Source: Bartonella bacilliformis Ver097
GTDB taxonomy: Bacteria > Pseudomonadota > Alphaproteobacteria > Rhizobiales > Rhizobiaceae
Reading direction: 5' to 3'
DNA length: 64,000 nucleotides
Assembly (NCBI RefSeq): GCF_000709795.1
Contig: NZ_KL503805.1
Location: 1 to 64,000, forward strand
Notes under the pieces: model-generated
What the model was told of the DNA's origin: nothing
Databases searched by the model: none
The model's input: only the letters and a program-made list of their open reading frames with translations
Shown here: piece after piece, positions 29,796 through 39,077 of the stretch
Layout of the letters: each line of letters opens with the position of its first letter
Numbering within the stretch: position 1 is the first letter of the stretch
Made by a program: the position numbers and the translations under genes

Positions 29796-30586
29796 ACTGC
29801 TACCGGTGCCTTGATGTGTGGTTGAGCTTCATAATTAAGCAACTCAAAATCTTCAAATTGAAAGGAAAAAAGATCTGTTACTTTTGGATTTATGCGAATC
29901 AACGGTAAAATACCCGGTGTACGCGATAATTGCTGCTTTGCTTGTTCAAAATGGTTAAAATAAAGATGAGCATCACCAAGAGTATGAATAAAATCCCCTA
30001 CTTTCAAACAGGTAACTTGAGCAATCATCATCGTCAACAAAGCATAAGAAGCAATATTGAATGGAATACCTAAAAAAATATCTGCTGAACGCTGATAAAG
30101 TTGACAGGATAACTTACCATTAGCGACTTGAAATTGGAATAAACAATGACAAGGTGGTAAAGCCATTTCATCTATTAATGCTGGGTTCCAAGCTGTCACA
30201 ATCAAGCGGCGTGAATTAGGATTATGATTAATCATAGTCAAAAGATTACTAATTTGATCAATATAACGCCCATCAGATGAAGGCCAAGAACGCCACTGAT
30301 AACCATAAACAGGACCAAGATTCCCATCTTTATCGGCCCACTCATCCCAAATGGATACGCCATGTTCCTTTAACCACGCAATATTTGTATCACCTTTAAG
30401 AAACCACAACAGTTCATAAATAATTGATCGCAAATGCAATTTCTTTGTCGTTAACAGAGGAAATCCCTCTTGCAAGTTAAACCGCATTTGATATCCAAAA
30501 ACTGATCGTGTTCCAATACCTGTTCGATCTGAACGATCGATGCCATTATTTAAAACATGAGATAAAAGATCAAGATAAGTTTTCAT
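29792..30586 (-). CDS. thyA: Thymidylate synthase
   Basis: Methylates dUMP to dTMP using methylenetetrahydrofolate. At 264 residues it matches E. coli ThyA exactly in length. Visible motifs are [17 protein letters not shown] near the N-terminus, [12 protein letters not shown], the catalytic Cys in [32 protein letters not shown] for dUMP binding and [15 protein letters not shown]. It is the first gene of the leftward group thyA-folA-hflK-hflC-degP. Its promoter should lie in the 213-base divergent gap to the kgtP-like gene. Confidence 0.97.
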   Translation of the reverse strand: MKTYLDLLSHVLNNGIDRSDRTGIGTRSVFGYQMRFNLQEGFPLLTTKKLHLRSIIYELLWFLKGDTNIAWLKEHGVSIWDEWADKDGNLGPVYGYQWRSWPSSDGRYIDQISNLLTMINHNPNSRRLIVTAWNPALIDEMALPPCHCLFQFQVANGKLSCQLYQRSADIFLGIPFNIASYALLTMMIAQVTCLKVGDFIHTLGDAHLYFNHFEQAKQQLSRTPGILPLIRINPKVTDLFSFQFEDFELLNYEAQPHIKAPVAV

Positions 30587-30799
30587 AATAATATTATGAC
30601 TGATTCTACCTAATTATAAAAAATAGAAACTTTAAAAATTAATAAAAATACAATTTAAATAAACCCATGCAAAGAATTTTTCATTAGAAAATTGCCATTA
30701 TACCATTTAAATTGTGATGACGTAAAAGACAAAATGTTGTAAAAAAAATCAAGTGTTTAAGTAAATGGTAAAAATGATAATATAAATAGGGATGATTTT

Positions 30800-32107
30800 A
30801 TGGGAAATGAAAAAATTTTAGCACCAAACGATTCAAAGAAGCGTGTTTTATCTATTGTATCTAGTGCGTCAGGTAATTTAGTAGAGTGGTATGATTTTTA
30901 CGTCTATTCCTTTACATCGATTTATTTTGCATCACAATTTTTTCCTTCAGATGGTGATGTTATTGCGCAACTTTTAAAAGCTGCGGGTGTCTTTTTTGTA
31001 GGCTTTCTTATGCGCCCAATTGGTGGATGGCTCTTCGGTTCCATCGCTGATCGTTACGGTCGTAAACACTCAATGCTCATTTCCGTCATTATGATGTGTA
31101 GCGGTTCGTTCTTAATCGCTATACTTCCTACCTATGAAACCATTGGAGTAACAGCAGCAGTTCTTTTGCTCTTACTCAGAATGCTTCAGGGACTATCAGT
31201 TGGTGGTGAATACGGAACGACAGCAACTTATATGAGCGAAATTGCTATCAAAAATCACCGAGGTTTCTTTAGCTCTTTTCAATACACTACACTGATTGGT
31301 GGACAGCTTCTCGCTAGTCTTGTTATATTCATTTTAGCACTTTATCTCACAGAAGATCAATTAAGAGCATGGGGTTGGCGCATTCCATTTGCTATTGGTG
31401 GATTAGCAGCAATTGTTGCAATTTATCTACGTCGTTCTCTCCATGAAACAACAACAAAAGAAAGCCGTTCTAAAGAACAAGCCGGTAGCCTTAGAGGGAT
31501 TCTGCGCAATCATCGAAAGGCTTTTTTCCTGGTTATTGGTTTTACAGCTGGAGGATCATTAACGTTCTACACTTATACAACTTACATGCAGAAATATCTT
31601 ATTACGACTACGGGGCTTGATAAACACACAGCAACAACTTTGATGACTGCTGCACTGTTTGTATTTATGTTGATTCAACCAGCATTTGGTGCCCTAGCTG
31701 ATAAAATTGGAACAAGAACTTCTCTTCTCATTTGGAGTGGTTTGTCAATTATCTTTACAATTCCTGGGCTTCAAATAATTGGAAGTACTGATAACACATG
31801 GGTTGTCCTGATAACTATTATCGGAATGCTATGCATTATAAGCTTTTATACCTCTGTCTCTGGCATCGTGAAAGCAGAAATGTTCCCTTCCTCAGTCCGA
31901 GCAATGGGAGTTGGATTTTCTTATGCTATTGCTAATGCAATATTTGGTGGATCCGCTGAATCTGTAGCACTTGGGTTAAAAAATATGGGTTATGAATCTG
32001 TGTTCTATTTCTATGTAACTGGTATAATGATTATTGCGTTTATTGCAGTTTTCTTAATGCCTGATGCCCGAAAAGAAGGGTACCTTCAAGGTGATGATAT
32101 TCATTAA
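30800..32107 (+). CDS. kgtP: MFS transporter, alpha-ketoglutarate permease type
   Basis: Proton-coupled dicarboxylate uptake, metabolite:H+ symporter family of the major facilitator superfamily. The 435 residues form 12 membrane helices and track E. coli KgtP closely: [56 protein letters not shown] (the MFS loop 2-3 motif), [50 protein letters not shown], and [20 protein letters not shown]. 2-oxoglutarate is the likely substrate, which suits an organism living on host amino and organic acids. Monocistronic, with a terminator right after it. Confidence 0.88.
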   Translation: MGNEKILAPNDSKKRVLSIVSSASGNLVEWYDFYVYSFTSIYFASQFFPSDGDVIAQLLKAAGVFFVGFLMRPIGGWLFGSIADRYGRKHSMLISVIMMCSGSFLIAILPTYETIGVTAAVLLLLLRMLQGLSVGGEYGTTATYMSEIAIKNHRGFFSSFQYTTLIGGQLLASLVIFILALYLTEDQLRAWGWRIPFAIGGLAAIVAIYLRRSLHETTTKESRSKEQAGSLRGILRNHRKAFFLVIGFTAGGSLTFYTYTTYMQKYLITTTGLDKHTATTLMTAALFVFMLIQPAFGALADKIGTRTSLLIWSGLSIIFTIPGLQIIGSTDNTWVVLITIIGMLCIISFYTSVSGIVKAEMFPSSVRAMGVGFSYAIANAIFGGSAESVALGLKNMGYESVFYFYVTGIMIIAFIAVFLMPDARKEGYLQGDDIH

Positions 32108-32131
32108 ACCTACTATAGTAAATTCTAAACG

Positions 32132-32159
32132 AAAAAAGCGCAGAAATCTGGGCTTTTTT
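32132..32159 (+). terminator. Rho-independent terminator after kgtP
   Basis: AAAAAAGCGCAG and CTGGGCTTTTTT pair around the loop AAAT with one internal G-G mismatch. The T-run closes the stem. It begins 25 bases after the stop codon. Confidence 0.75.
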
Positions 32160-32196
32160 CATGATCACGATACAGAAAATTCAGTTGAAAAATTAT

Positions 32197-32502
32197 TTAA
32201 ATTTTATCTAGCATATTTAATTGTTTGGCAACACAATAGTAAAAGATTACACGACTTTTCCTATTATCTCCTGACATCATTTCAGCAACTTTTGAAACAG
32301 CGTTTTTAGCATTTTTTTCATTAGCGCCTAATGCTTTTTGAGTCCATTTCTCAACACGCTCTAGCTCTTTTTTATCCGATGTAGAAACTAACGATGCATC
32401 TTTATTTCTCATAACTAAGGCTAAACGACGCCTGAGCCGTCTTACTGCGTCTTCATCAGGCTTAGGATCATATAATTTAATATCTGCTAGATCATTTGTC
32501 AT
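32197..32502 (-). CDS. DUF2853 family protein
   Basis: A 101-residue soluble protein of unknown function. It starts MTNDLADIKLYDPK and contains the family core NKDASLVSTSDKKELERVEK, then a short helix and SGDNRKSRVIFYYCVAKQLN at the C-terminus. This K-D-[AS]-S-L-V...S-D-K-x-E-L...[NK]-R-x-K-[YS]-R...FYY pattern is typical of DUF2853. The start at 32502 is fixed by a strong GGAGG 11 bases upstream; a longer in-frame start at 32607 would cross that site. A C8/G8 tract lies about 90 bases upstream. It converges on kgtP. Confidence 0.8.
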   Translation of the reverse strand: MTNDLADIKLYDPKPDEDAVRRLRRRLALVMRNKDASLVSTSDKKELERVEKWTQKALGANEKNAKNAVSKVAEMMSGDNRKSRVIFYYCVAKQLNMLDKI

Positions 32503-32649
32503 TTTATACCACCTCCAAATAATTAGCGACCACATTACACAGCCGCATCGTAAAGCTTTTAGGGTAATTAGAGGATTTAAAATATTAACAACCCCCCCCT
32601 TCCCCAAAAACTATTCTTCCTCTATACTTAGAAAGCTGGTTTTCTAGCT

Positions 32650-32965
32650 ATGGTAATAAATGGACAGTGAAATAAGCTCATTGGACCCGGGGGCGGTACC
32701 CGGCGCCTCCACCAAAATATAATTCCTTTAATTATACTTTGGCGGGGGCGAAATAGGATCGACAAGAGTGTAAAGATTGCTCTTTTACTCGGTATTGTAC
32801 CACCGTTATCGGACTAAATGAGTAGTTGCAAACGACAACTATGCGGAAGCACGTCTCGCCGCTTAAGCGGTGCGAATGTTTCAAACTAAGTCTTAACCTG
32901 TCGCAAGGTTAAGCGGGGTTCGAAGGCACCTGGCAACAGAAGCCTTCACTTTTCATGCATTGCTT
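32650..32965 (+). ncRNA. ssrA: tmRNA, circularly permuted two-piece form
   Basis: Rescues stalled ribosomes and tags the nascent peptide. The gene is permuted as in other Alphaproteobacteria. The acceptor piece comes first, with the T arm CCGGG-GGCGGTA-CCCGG, the 3' acceptor strand CGCCTCC, discriminator A and CCA at 32712-32714. A 29-base spacer to be processed out follows. The coding piece then begins with GGGGGCG at 32744-32750, which pairs with CGCCTCC. The tag frame at 32828-32866 reads ANDNYAEARLAA and TAA, the usual alphaproteobacterial degradation tag. The outer ends are estimates. Confidence 0.93.
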
Positions 32966-33116
32966 CTAACCTGTTAAATATTATTTATAGAAAAATTCAC
33001 ACTTCCTCTTATTAATAAGGTGCATAGTGGAAAAAATATTGCTAACTTAAATGAATATTTCATTTCATATGTTGCTCGTACTAAATTACCTTATAAAATA
33101 AAGGAAATAAACTTCG

Positions 33117-33650
33117 ATGGTTCAAGATAAAATCCGTTACGACATTCTCGTTCAGGATGCGCTCCGTGGAGTTATCCGAAAAGTTTTATTAGAAACTTCT
33201 CAAGCTGGTCCCCCAGGTAATCATCACTTTTTTATCACCTTTTTAACAAATGCGCCAGAAGTGCAGATTTCTGATCGACTCAAAAACCGCTATCCCGATC
33301 AGATGACGATCATATTGCAGCATCAGTTTAAAGATTTAAGTGTATCGGAAACTTCCTTTGAAGTAACACTCTTTTTTGAAGAAATTCCTGAAAAACTGGT
33401 TATTCCTTTCTCTTCTATCCAAGTTTTTTATGACCCTGTTGCAGCATTCGAAGCAGCGTTTGATCTGCCCTCAAATCTTATTTCTGGAGAAAGTGAAAAT
33501 TCAGAAAATATTCTGCATGAACCTACCACTCTTTCAAATGAACAAACAAAAGAAAAGCTGTTTACAAAAAAAATAGATAAAGATCCTTCCAACAGCGATA
33601 CCAAACAAAGTGCTGATATTGTTTCTTTAGATTCTTTTCGAAAAAAATAA
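33117..33650 (+). CDS. sspB: ClpXP adaptor protein, SspB alpha type
   Basis: SspB binds the ssrA tag and hands tagged proteins to the ClpXP protease. The 177-residue product begins KIRYDILVQDALRGVIRKVL, has GPPGNHHFFITFLTNAPEVQ as the first strands of the fold, and YPDQMTIILQHQFKDL, VTLFFEEIPEKLVIPFSSIQ and FYDPVAAFEAAF, the pattern of alphaproteobacterial SspB. The divergent, charged last 50 residues end in DIVSLDSFRKK, the likely ClpX-docking tail. It lies about 150 bases downstream of the tmRNA gene in the same direction, so tag and adaptor are encoded side by side. Confidence 0.9.
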   Translation: MVQDKIRYDILVQDALRGVIRKVLLETSQAGPPGNHHFFITFLTNAPEVQISDRLKNRYPDQMTIILQHQFKDLSVSETSFEVTLFFEEIPEKLVIPFSSIQVFYDPVAAFEAAFDLPSNLISGESENSENILHEPTTLSNEQTKEKLFTKKIDKDPSNSDTKQSADIVSLDSFRKK

Positions 33651-33660
33651 GTGAACTATC

Positions 33661-33843
33661 ATGGCCACACTGATTAATCTTCGTCAATTTCGAAAACAGA
33701 AAAAACGTACTGAACGAATGGTTCATGCGGAAGAAAATCGTTATCGTTTTGGGCAAACAAAATCTGAGAAACTGTTAAATAAAAAAGAATCTCTCAAAGC
33801 CCAAAAATTCCTCGATCAAAATCGTCTGTCAAATCGTGAATGA
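33661..33843 (+). CDS. DUF4169 family small protein
   Basis: Sixty residues, very basic, starting MATLINLRQFRKQKKRTERM and continuing ENRYRFGQTKSEKLLNKKE. The N-L-R...R-K-x-K...N-R-x-x-F-G-x-[TS]-K pattern is the DUF4169 signature, and in Hyphomicrobiales these genes commonly follow sspB, as here (10 bases between them). The function is unknown; one long basic helix suggests nucleic-acid or ribosome contact, which is only inference. Confidence 0.8.
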   Translation: MATLINLRQFRKQKKRTERMVHAEENRYRFGQTKSEKLLNKKESLKAQKFLDQNRLSNRE

Positions 33844-34192
33844 AAATAAATTGATATGTTTATATTGCTTGATTAAAAGCAAGCTTTCCAAAATATCCAT
33901 TCGCATTGATAATTTCTCTGTAAGTGTATTTTTACAAAGAAAATTCCTAAAATATCTCTTACCAACAAGAGCTTCTATAGGCATCGATATTGATAAAAAA
34001 AACATATATAATAATGTTTTAGATATCATTGTATATTGAAGCAATTTATAGCATGCTCATACAGAAAGCTTTAATATCTTTTTTCCTATTCTGCAATCTT
34101 TACATTCCTGTTTAATTGCAAGAATTGTGATTTTTCTAAGAAAAAAATTTTAGACCTAGCGTTCAAATCAAAAAAATAATACAGAAAATATA
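33844..34192. other. Intergenic region before uvrD
   Basis: AT-rich, with small overlapping frames on both strands (for example 33836-34039) that look like chance. A short A-T rich promoter-like stretch lies before the uvrD start. Confidence 0.4.
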
Positions 34193-36646
34193 ATGAATGA
34201 CTTTTCCAATCATATACCATTTTTCGATGATGAAGAGCCTCTTTACAGATCTGAAGATAATTCTGAACCGGCAGGTAGTGCTATAGAAGAAAAAGAACAA
34301 ATACAATACGAACCCGACTATTTAAAGAAACTCAACCCAGAACAGCGACAGGCAGTTATAAATACAGAGGGACCTATTTTAGTTCTTGCAGGTGCTGGTA
34401 CTGGAAAAACCCGTGTTCTCACAACTCGCATTGCTCATATTTTGCATCTCAGCCTTGCCTGCCCCAGACAAATACTTGCTGTTACTTTCACCAATAAAGC
34501 AGCACACGAAATGAAAATTCGTATTGGTAAACTTATAGGGAAAACTGTTGAGGGTATGCCTTGGCTTGGAACATTTCATTCAACTGGTGTAAAAATTGTG
34601 CGTCGTCATGCAGAACTGGTTGATTTAAAAAGCAATTTCACAATCCTTGATAGTGATGATGTACTTCGTCTTCTGAAACAGCTTATTCAAGCTGAAAACT
34701 TAGACGATAAACGCTGGCCAGCGCGTAGCCTTGCAATGATGATTGATTCTTGGAAAAATCAAGGGCTTTCACCAGAACATATTCCAGAAAGCGATGCTCA
34801 CTCTTTTGGTAATGGTGTAGGACGTAAGCTTTATCACAGCTATCAAAATCGGTTAAAAAGTCTCAATGCCTGTGACTTCGGTGACCTCTTACTTCACCCT
34901 ATCCACATATTTCAACATAATCCAGATATTCTTCGTAAATATCAAGATAAGTTTCGCTATATTCTTGTAGATGAATATCAAGATACAAATACAGCACAAT
35001 ATCTTTGGCTTCGTCTTTTAGCTCAAAGCTCTAAAAAATCACAAGTCAATCTTTGTTGCGTTGGCGATGATGACCAATCCATTTACGGATGGCGTGGTGC
35101 TAAAATTGATAACATATTGCACTTTGAAAAAGATTTTCCTCCTGCAAAAATCATTCGCCTAGAACGTAACTATCGTTCCACATCGCATATTCTAAAAACC
35201 GCTTCTCATCTTATTTCTCATAATCAAGGAAGATTAGGAAAAACACTATTTTCTGACCAAAACAATAACGAAGAAACAAAGGTAAAAATTCATGCAGCAT
35301 GGGATTCAAAAGAAGAATCTCGTGCTATTGGGAAAGAAATAGAACACACACAACAAAATGGACATTCCTTAAATCAGATAGCTATATTGGTAAGAGCATC
35401 ATTTCAAATGCGCGAATTTGAAGATCGTTTTGTTGCACTTGGTCTTAATTATCGTGTTATTGGTGGTCCACGCTTTTATGAACGAATGGAAATACGAGAT
35501 GCTATGGCTTATCTGCGTGTTGTCGTTCAACCAGCCGATGATTTAGCCTTTGAGCGCATTCTGAATACACCTAAACGCGGTTTAGGAGATGCAACGCTAC
35601 GCCACCTTTATAAGAGTGCACGTGCACGCACTATCCCCCTCTTTTTTGCTGCTGCTGAAATTATTGAAACAGACGATTTAAAACCCAAAGCACGCAGTGC
35701 CTTGCGAAGCGTTGTTGAAAATTTTCACTGCTGGCAAAATATGCTGAAAAACACACCACATACAGAGCTTGCTGAAACAATCCTTGAAGACTCAGGCTAT
35801 ATAACTATGTGGCAAGAAGATCGTTCTCCAGAAGCGCCAACACGATTAGAAAATCTGAGGGAAATGATCCGCTCTATGGAGCAATTTGAAGACCTTCATA
35901 GCTTCTTAGAACATGTTTCGCTGGTTATGGATACTGATAACAATGAAAATATGGATGCCGTTAATATCATGACCCTTCATTCAGCTAAAGGGCTTGAATT
36001 TGATACAGTCTTTCTTCCTGGTTGGGAAGAAGGGCTCTTTCCTCATCAACGCTCATTAGATGAAGGTGGTCGTTTAGGATTGGAAGAAGAGCGGCGGCTT
36101 GCTTATGTAGGCATAACAAGAGCAAAAAAACATTTGCATATATGGTTTGTATCCAATCGACGCATTCATGGACTTTGGCAATCTACGCTTCCTTCTCGTT
36201 TCCTTGATGAATTACCTGAACAACATATAGAAGTAGAAGATATGAACACATCTTATGGTGGTTATAGCCAACCACACTTTAGAAAGCAGGACTCTTTTCA
36301 CAATAATTATTCAACACCAAGATGGCATCGTACACAACAAAACCAAACAGAATCAACACGCAATAATTGGGGAAGACAATCAAATGTTCACACACAACAA
36401 ACCAATTATGATGATAATGATTTAAATTTTGGGCTCACCCACCCTCGTCAGACAAAAAATATTGAAAAACAAACCATCACCAAATCAGTATCGGATATAC
36501 CATCAACTTTTGTAATTAATGATCGAGTTTTTCATATAAAGTTTGGTTATGGTCATATTTTAGCAATAGAGGATAATAAACTAACCATTTTATTTGAAAA
36601 AGCTGGAGAAAAACGTGTTCTCGACAATTTTGTTACCAAAGCTTAA
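34193..36646 (+). CDS. uvrD: ATP-dependent DNA helicase UvrD/PcrA
   Basis: A superfamily 1A 3'-5' helicase for nucleotide excision and mismatch repair. In the 817-residue product the motifs occur in order: Q-motif LNPEQRQAV at about residue 46, Walker A LAGAGTGKTRVL, motif Ia TFTNKAA, motif II VDEYQDTN, motif III GDDDQSIYGWRGA, motif IV LERNYRS, motif V MTLHSAKGLEFDTVF, motif VI AYVGITRAKKHL. A Gln/Asn/Thr-rich linker at about 690-765 leads to a C-terminal Tudor-like module (VFHIKFGYGHILAIEDNKLT) used by PcrA/UvrD for RNA polymerase contact. The N-terminus has an extra acidic stretch of about 40 residues. Single gene with its own terminator. Confidence 0.96.
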   Translation: MNDFSNHIPFFDDEEPLYRSEDNSEPAGSAIEEKEQIQYEPDYLKKLNPEQRQAVINTEGPILVLAGAGTGKTRVLTTRIAHILHLSLACPRQILAVTFTNKAAHEMKIRIGKLIGKTVEGMPWLGTFHSTGVKIVRRHAELVDLKSNFTILDSDDVLRLLKQLIQAENLDDKRWPARSLAMMIDSWKNQGLSPEHIPESDAHSFGNGVGRKLYHSYQNRLKSLNACDFGDLLLHPIHIFQHNPDILRKYQDKFRYILVDEYQDTNTAQYLWLRLLAQSSKKSQVNLCCVGDDDQSIYGWRGAKIDNILHFEKDFPPAKIIRLERNYRSTSHILKTASHLISHNQGRLGKTLFSDQNNNEETKVKIHAAWDSKEESRAIGKEIEHTQQNGHSLNQIAILVRASFQMREFEDRFVALGLNYRVIGGPRFYERMEIRDAMAYLRVVVQPADDLAFERILNTPKRGLGDATLRHLYKSARARTIPLFFAAAEIIETDDLKPKARSALRSVVENFHCWQNMLKNTPHTELAETILEDSGYITMWQEDRSPEAPTRLENLREMIRSMEQFEDLHSFLEHVSLVMDTDNNENMDAVNIMTLHSAKGLEFDTVFLPGWEEGLFPHQRSLDEGGRLGLEEERRLAYVGITRAKKHLHIWFVSNRRIHGLWQSTLPSRFLDELPEQHIEVEDMNTSYGGYSQPHFRKQDSFHNNYSTPRWHRTQQNQTESTRNNWGRQSNVHTQQTNYDDNDLNFGLTHPRQTKNIEKQTITKSVSDIPSTFVINDRVFHIKFGYGHILAIEDNKLTILFEKAGEKRVLDNFVTKA

Positions 36647-36673
36647 AGCTTAATGTAACACAATAAAAATCTT

Positions 36674-36695
36674 CTTTTTGGAGAAAAGTCTTTTT
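36674..36695 (+). terminator. Probable terminator after uvrD
   Basis: CTTTTT and GAAAAG pair around GGA and are followed by TCTTTTT. The stem is short and AT-rich, but it lies 28 bases after the uvrD stop, between convergent genes. Confidence 0.45.
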
Positions 36696-36714
36696 CTACT
36701 ATTTCACTTTAATA

Positions 36715-37344
36715 TTATTTCCATTTGTCAATAAAGGTTTTAATTGGCAAATTTTGCATATCAGATAATGCATTATAAATCTTACTCAGCGGCCAATCCC
36801 ACCAGGTCATATTCAAAAGTTCCTGAATTACATCATCGGGAAAACGCATACGCAAAAGCTTTGCAGGAACACCAGCAACAATTGCATAAGGCATAACATC
36901 TTTCGTTACGACAGCGTTAGCACCAATGACGGCACCGTAACCAACTGTTACTCCAGGCATAATAACAGCACCATGTCCAATCCATACATCATGCCCAATA
37001 ACCACATGCTTTGCACGACGCTTCACACGAAAGCCCTGATCCAAAGCCATATGGTAGAAATATTCATTAGGGCGATAAGTCATTTTATGCGTTGTCAGCC
37101 GTTCCATTGGATGCTCTAATGCATTTATACAGACATGAGACGCTATGGAGCAAAAACGCCCAATGTCACTATAAACAGCCTCACTATTACGTTCAAAATA
37201 AGAAAAATCACCAACGCTTACATCATGTAAAAGAACGCGCTCATTCACTTCTACATAACGCCCTAATTTACAGCCACGCAATCGCGCTGTTGTATGGATG
37301 CGAGGTTCACTATCACGGAATTGGAAATTCTGTTGAATATTCAT
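36715..37344 (-). CDS. Hexapeptide-repeat acyltransferase, phosphonate-associated type
   Basis: The 209 residues form a left-handed beta-helix: an N-terminal coil series (ARLRGCKLGRYVEVNERVLL, VSVGDFSYFERNSEAVYSDI) and a second set (VVIGHDVWIGHGAVIMPGVT, VGYGAVIGANAVVTKDVMPY, AIVAGVPAKLLRMRFP). The insert NALEHPMERLTTHKMTYRPN with its His residues is typical of xenobiotic-acyltransferase-like enzymes and of the subfamily usually found in phosphonate (phn) operons. WWDWPLSKI near the end also fits that subfamily. No phn gene lies nearby, so the acceptor is unknown. It is transcribed toward uvrD and divergently from the SCO1 gene. Confidence 0.82.
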   Translation of the reverse strand: MNIQQNFQFRDSEPRIHTTARLRGCKLGRYVEVNERVLLHDVSVGDFSYFERNSEAVYSDIGRFCSIASHVCINALEHPMERLTTHKMTYRPNEYFYHMALDQGFRVKRRAKHVVIGHDVWIGHGAVIMPGVTVGYGAVIGANAVVTKDVMPYAIVAGVPAKLLRMRFPDDVIQELLNMTWWDWPLSKIYNALSDMQNLPIKTFIDKWK

Positions 37345-37579
37345 TCACCTTAACCAACTGTACTTATCGAATGAACATGAAAAGTATATCAACTAAATTG
37401 ACAAAATTGATTACAAACTATTCCCATATTCTCAATCATCAATCGTAATACACTATTGCATCGTATGATATGCTTTTATAATATTCATAATATCATATCT
37501 ATTTTTCAACACTGAAACAAAGATTGCAAAACTAACCTGCCAATGTTATCATTTTTTAACCTTGCAAGGAAGTGAAGTC

Positions 37580-38158
37580 ATGAAAAATGTGTTGTATATC
37601 CTAGGCCTAAGCGTCGTATTTTTAGCGGGTGTTTTTATTTATGATGCATTGAAAAATAAACCTTTAGGGGATAATTTTACACTCACTTCTTCCAATGAAC
37701 AAATCGTTACTGAAGCCGATATTCGCAGTAGACCTGCCGTCCTTTTCTTTGGCTACACGACGTGCCCTGAAAGCTGCCCGACTACGCTTGCTGATCTTAG
37801 CCGGTGGCTCACAGCAATTGGCCCCAACGCTGATAAATTAGGCATATGGTTTGTTACAATTGATCCTGAACATGACACTCCGGAAATACTCCACGAATAT
37901 CTAAGTAACTTTACTGATAAAGTCGTCGGGATCAGTGGAAATCCTGAAAAGGTTCATGCAATGGTAAATTCTTTTAATATTGTTTCTGAAAAAATCCCTG
38001 GAACAAATGATGATAACTATACCTACAATCATACATCTGCAATCTTTTTGCTTAAAAAAGGTGGAAAATTAGCTGGTATTATCCCTTATAATGCTGAAGA
38101 AGACGAATTAAAAGATGATATAGCGATTACACGGCTTAGGAAGCTTGCCTCAAACTAA
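37580..38158 (+). CDS. SCO1/SenC copper chaperone
   Basis: A membrane-anchored thioredoxin-fold protein that delivers copper to, or reduces, the Cu-A centre of cytochrome c oxidase. The 192-residue product has an N-terminal membrane anchor (VLYILGLSVVFLAGVFIYDAL), the metal-binding C-x-x-x-C in TTCPESCPTTLADLSRW, IDPEHDTPEIL and the conserved metal-ligand His in YTYNHTSAIFLL. An AAGGAAG site 8 bases before the ATG at 37580 decides this start over an in-frame TTG at 37562. It is followed by prmA 26 bases later, but there is no obvious functional link. Confidence 0.92.
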   Translation: MKNVLYILGLSVVFLAGVFIYDALKNKPLGDNFTLTSSNEQIVTEADIRSRPAVLFFGYTTCPESCPTTLADLSRWLTAIGPNADKLGIWFVTIDPEHDTPEILHEYLSNFTDKVVGISGNPEKVHAMVNSFNIVSEKIPGTNDDNYTYNHTSAIFLLKKGGKLAGIIPYNAEEDELKDDIAITRLRKLASN

Positions 38159-38184
38159 TTAAAAAAACTTCATAGAAAAATAAT

Positions 38185-39060
38185 ATGTCACAACAAATTC
38201 GCCTATATTGTGCTGCTTATAAAAAAGAAGCTGAGCAGTTTTATAATCTCATAGAAAATGCTTTTGATGAAGAAGGATATCCTCTTGTTCTTGCTGAAAT
38301 AGACGAAGAAAAGGCTCTTTATGAACTTTCACTTTATGTTGATAAAAATAATCAAGACAATGTTCGTAAAGACTTTGCACGCATTCTATCTTTGGATCCA
38401 AGTAAAATTAATATAGAAATTTTACCTGACATTGATTGGGTAAAAAAGAGTTTTGAAGAGCTAAAACCCGTGCATGCAGGCCGTTTCTTCCTTCATGGAC
38501 ATCATGACCGAGATAAAATTCCTTCCAATGTTTTTTCCATTGAAATTGAAGCTGGTCAAGCCTTTGGTACAGGCCATCATGGAACAACATCTGGTTGTTT
38601 AGAAATGATTACCAAAGTCGTTCAAAATGAAAACCCACAAAATGCTCTTGATCTTGGTACTGGCAGTGGCGTATTAGCCATTGCTATTGCTATGCTCAAG
38701 CCTATTCCTGTACTTGCATCTGATATTGATCCAATTGCTATTCAAGTCGCACAACACAATATTAAACTTAATGGCGTAGAAAAACATGTCACAGCCGTTA
38801 TAGCGTCAGGCTTTAACTATGATGATAAAGAGACTGTACCGTGTGTGCCTTTTGATCTCATTGTTGCCAATATCCTAGCGAACCCTCTCATTGAACTTGC
38901 AGAAGAAATGGTAAAGGCACTGCAAAAAAATGGATCTATTATCTTGTCTGGAATTCTCGAAGAACAACAAGACAATGTTTTACAAGCTTATGTACAGCAA
39001 GGCCTAAAACATATTGAAACATACCACCGCCAAGGGTGGGTTACTGTACATCTACAATAA
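38185..39060 (+). CDS. prmA: Ribosomal protein L11 methyltransferase
   Basis: Uses S-adenosylmethionine to trimethylate L11. The 291 residues have an N-terminal substrate-binding domain (about residues 1-100) and a Rossmann methyltransferase domain with FGTGHHGTTSGCLEMI, ALDLGTGSGVLAIAIAMLKP (the SAM-binding motif I), VLASDIDPIAIQVAQHN and DLIVANILANPLIELAEEM, the family's NILANPL motif. The stop lies 17 bases before the probable pepP start, so the two genes may be cotranscribed. Confidence 0.94.
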   Translation: MSQQIRLYCAAYKKEAEQFYNLIENAFDEEGYPLVLAEIDEEKALYELSLYVDKNNQDNVRKDFARILSLDPSKINIEILPDIDWVKKSFEELKPVHAGRFFLHGHHDRDKIPSNVFSIEIEAGQAFGTGHHGTTSGCLEMITKVVQNENPQNALDLGTGSGVLAIAIAMLKPIPVLASDIDPIAIQVAQHNIKLNGVEKHVTAVIASGFNYDDKETVPCVPFDLIVANILANPLIELAEEMVKALQKNGSIILSGILEEQQDNVLQAYVQQGLKHIETYHRQGWVTVHLQ

Positions 39061-39077
39061 AAGAAAAGAATGTCGTT

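Noticed and set aside
33836-34044. Small frames on both strands between DUF4169 and uvrD
   Set aside because: They mirror each other and show no protein-like composition or start signal.
39036-39077. Longer N-terminus of pepP overlapping prmA
   Set aside because: The added residues (through KEKNVV) do not resemble the family start, and the GTG at 39078 gives the expected beginning.
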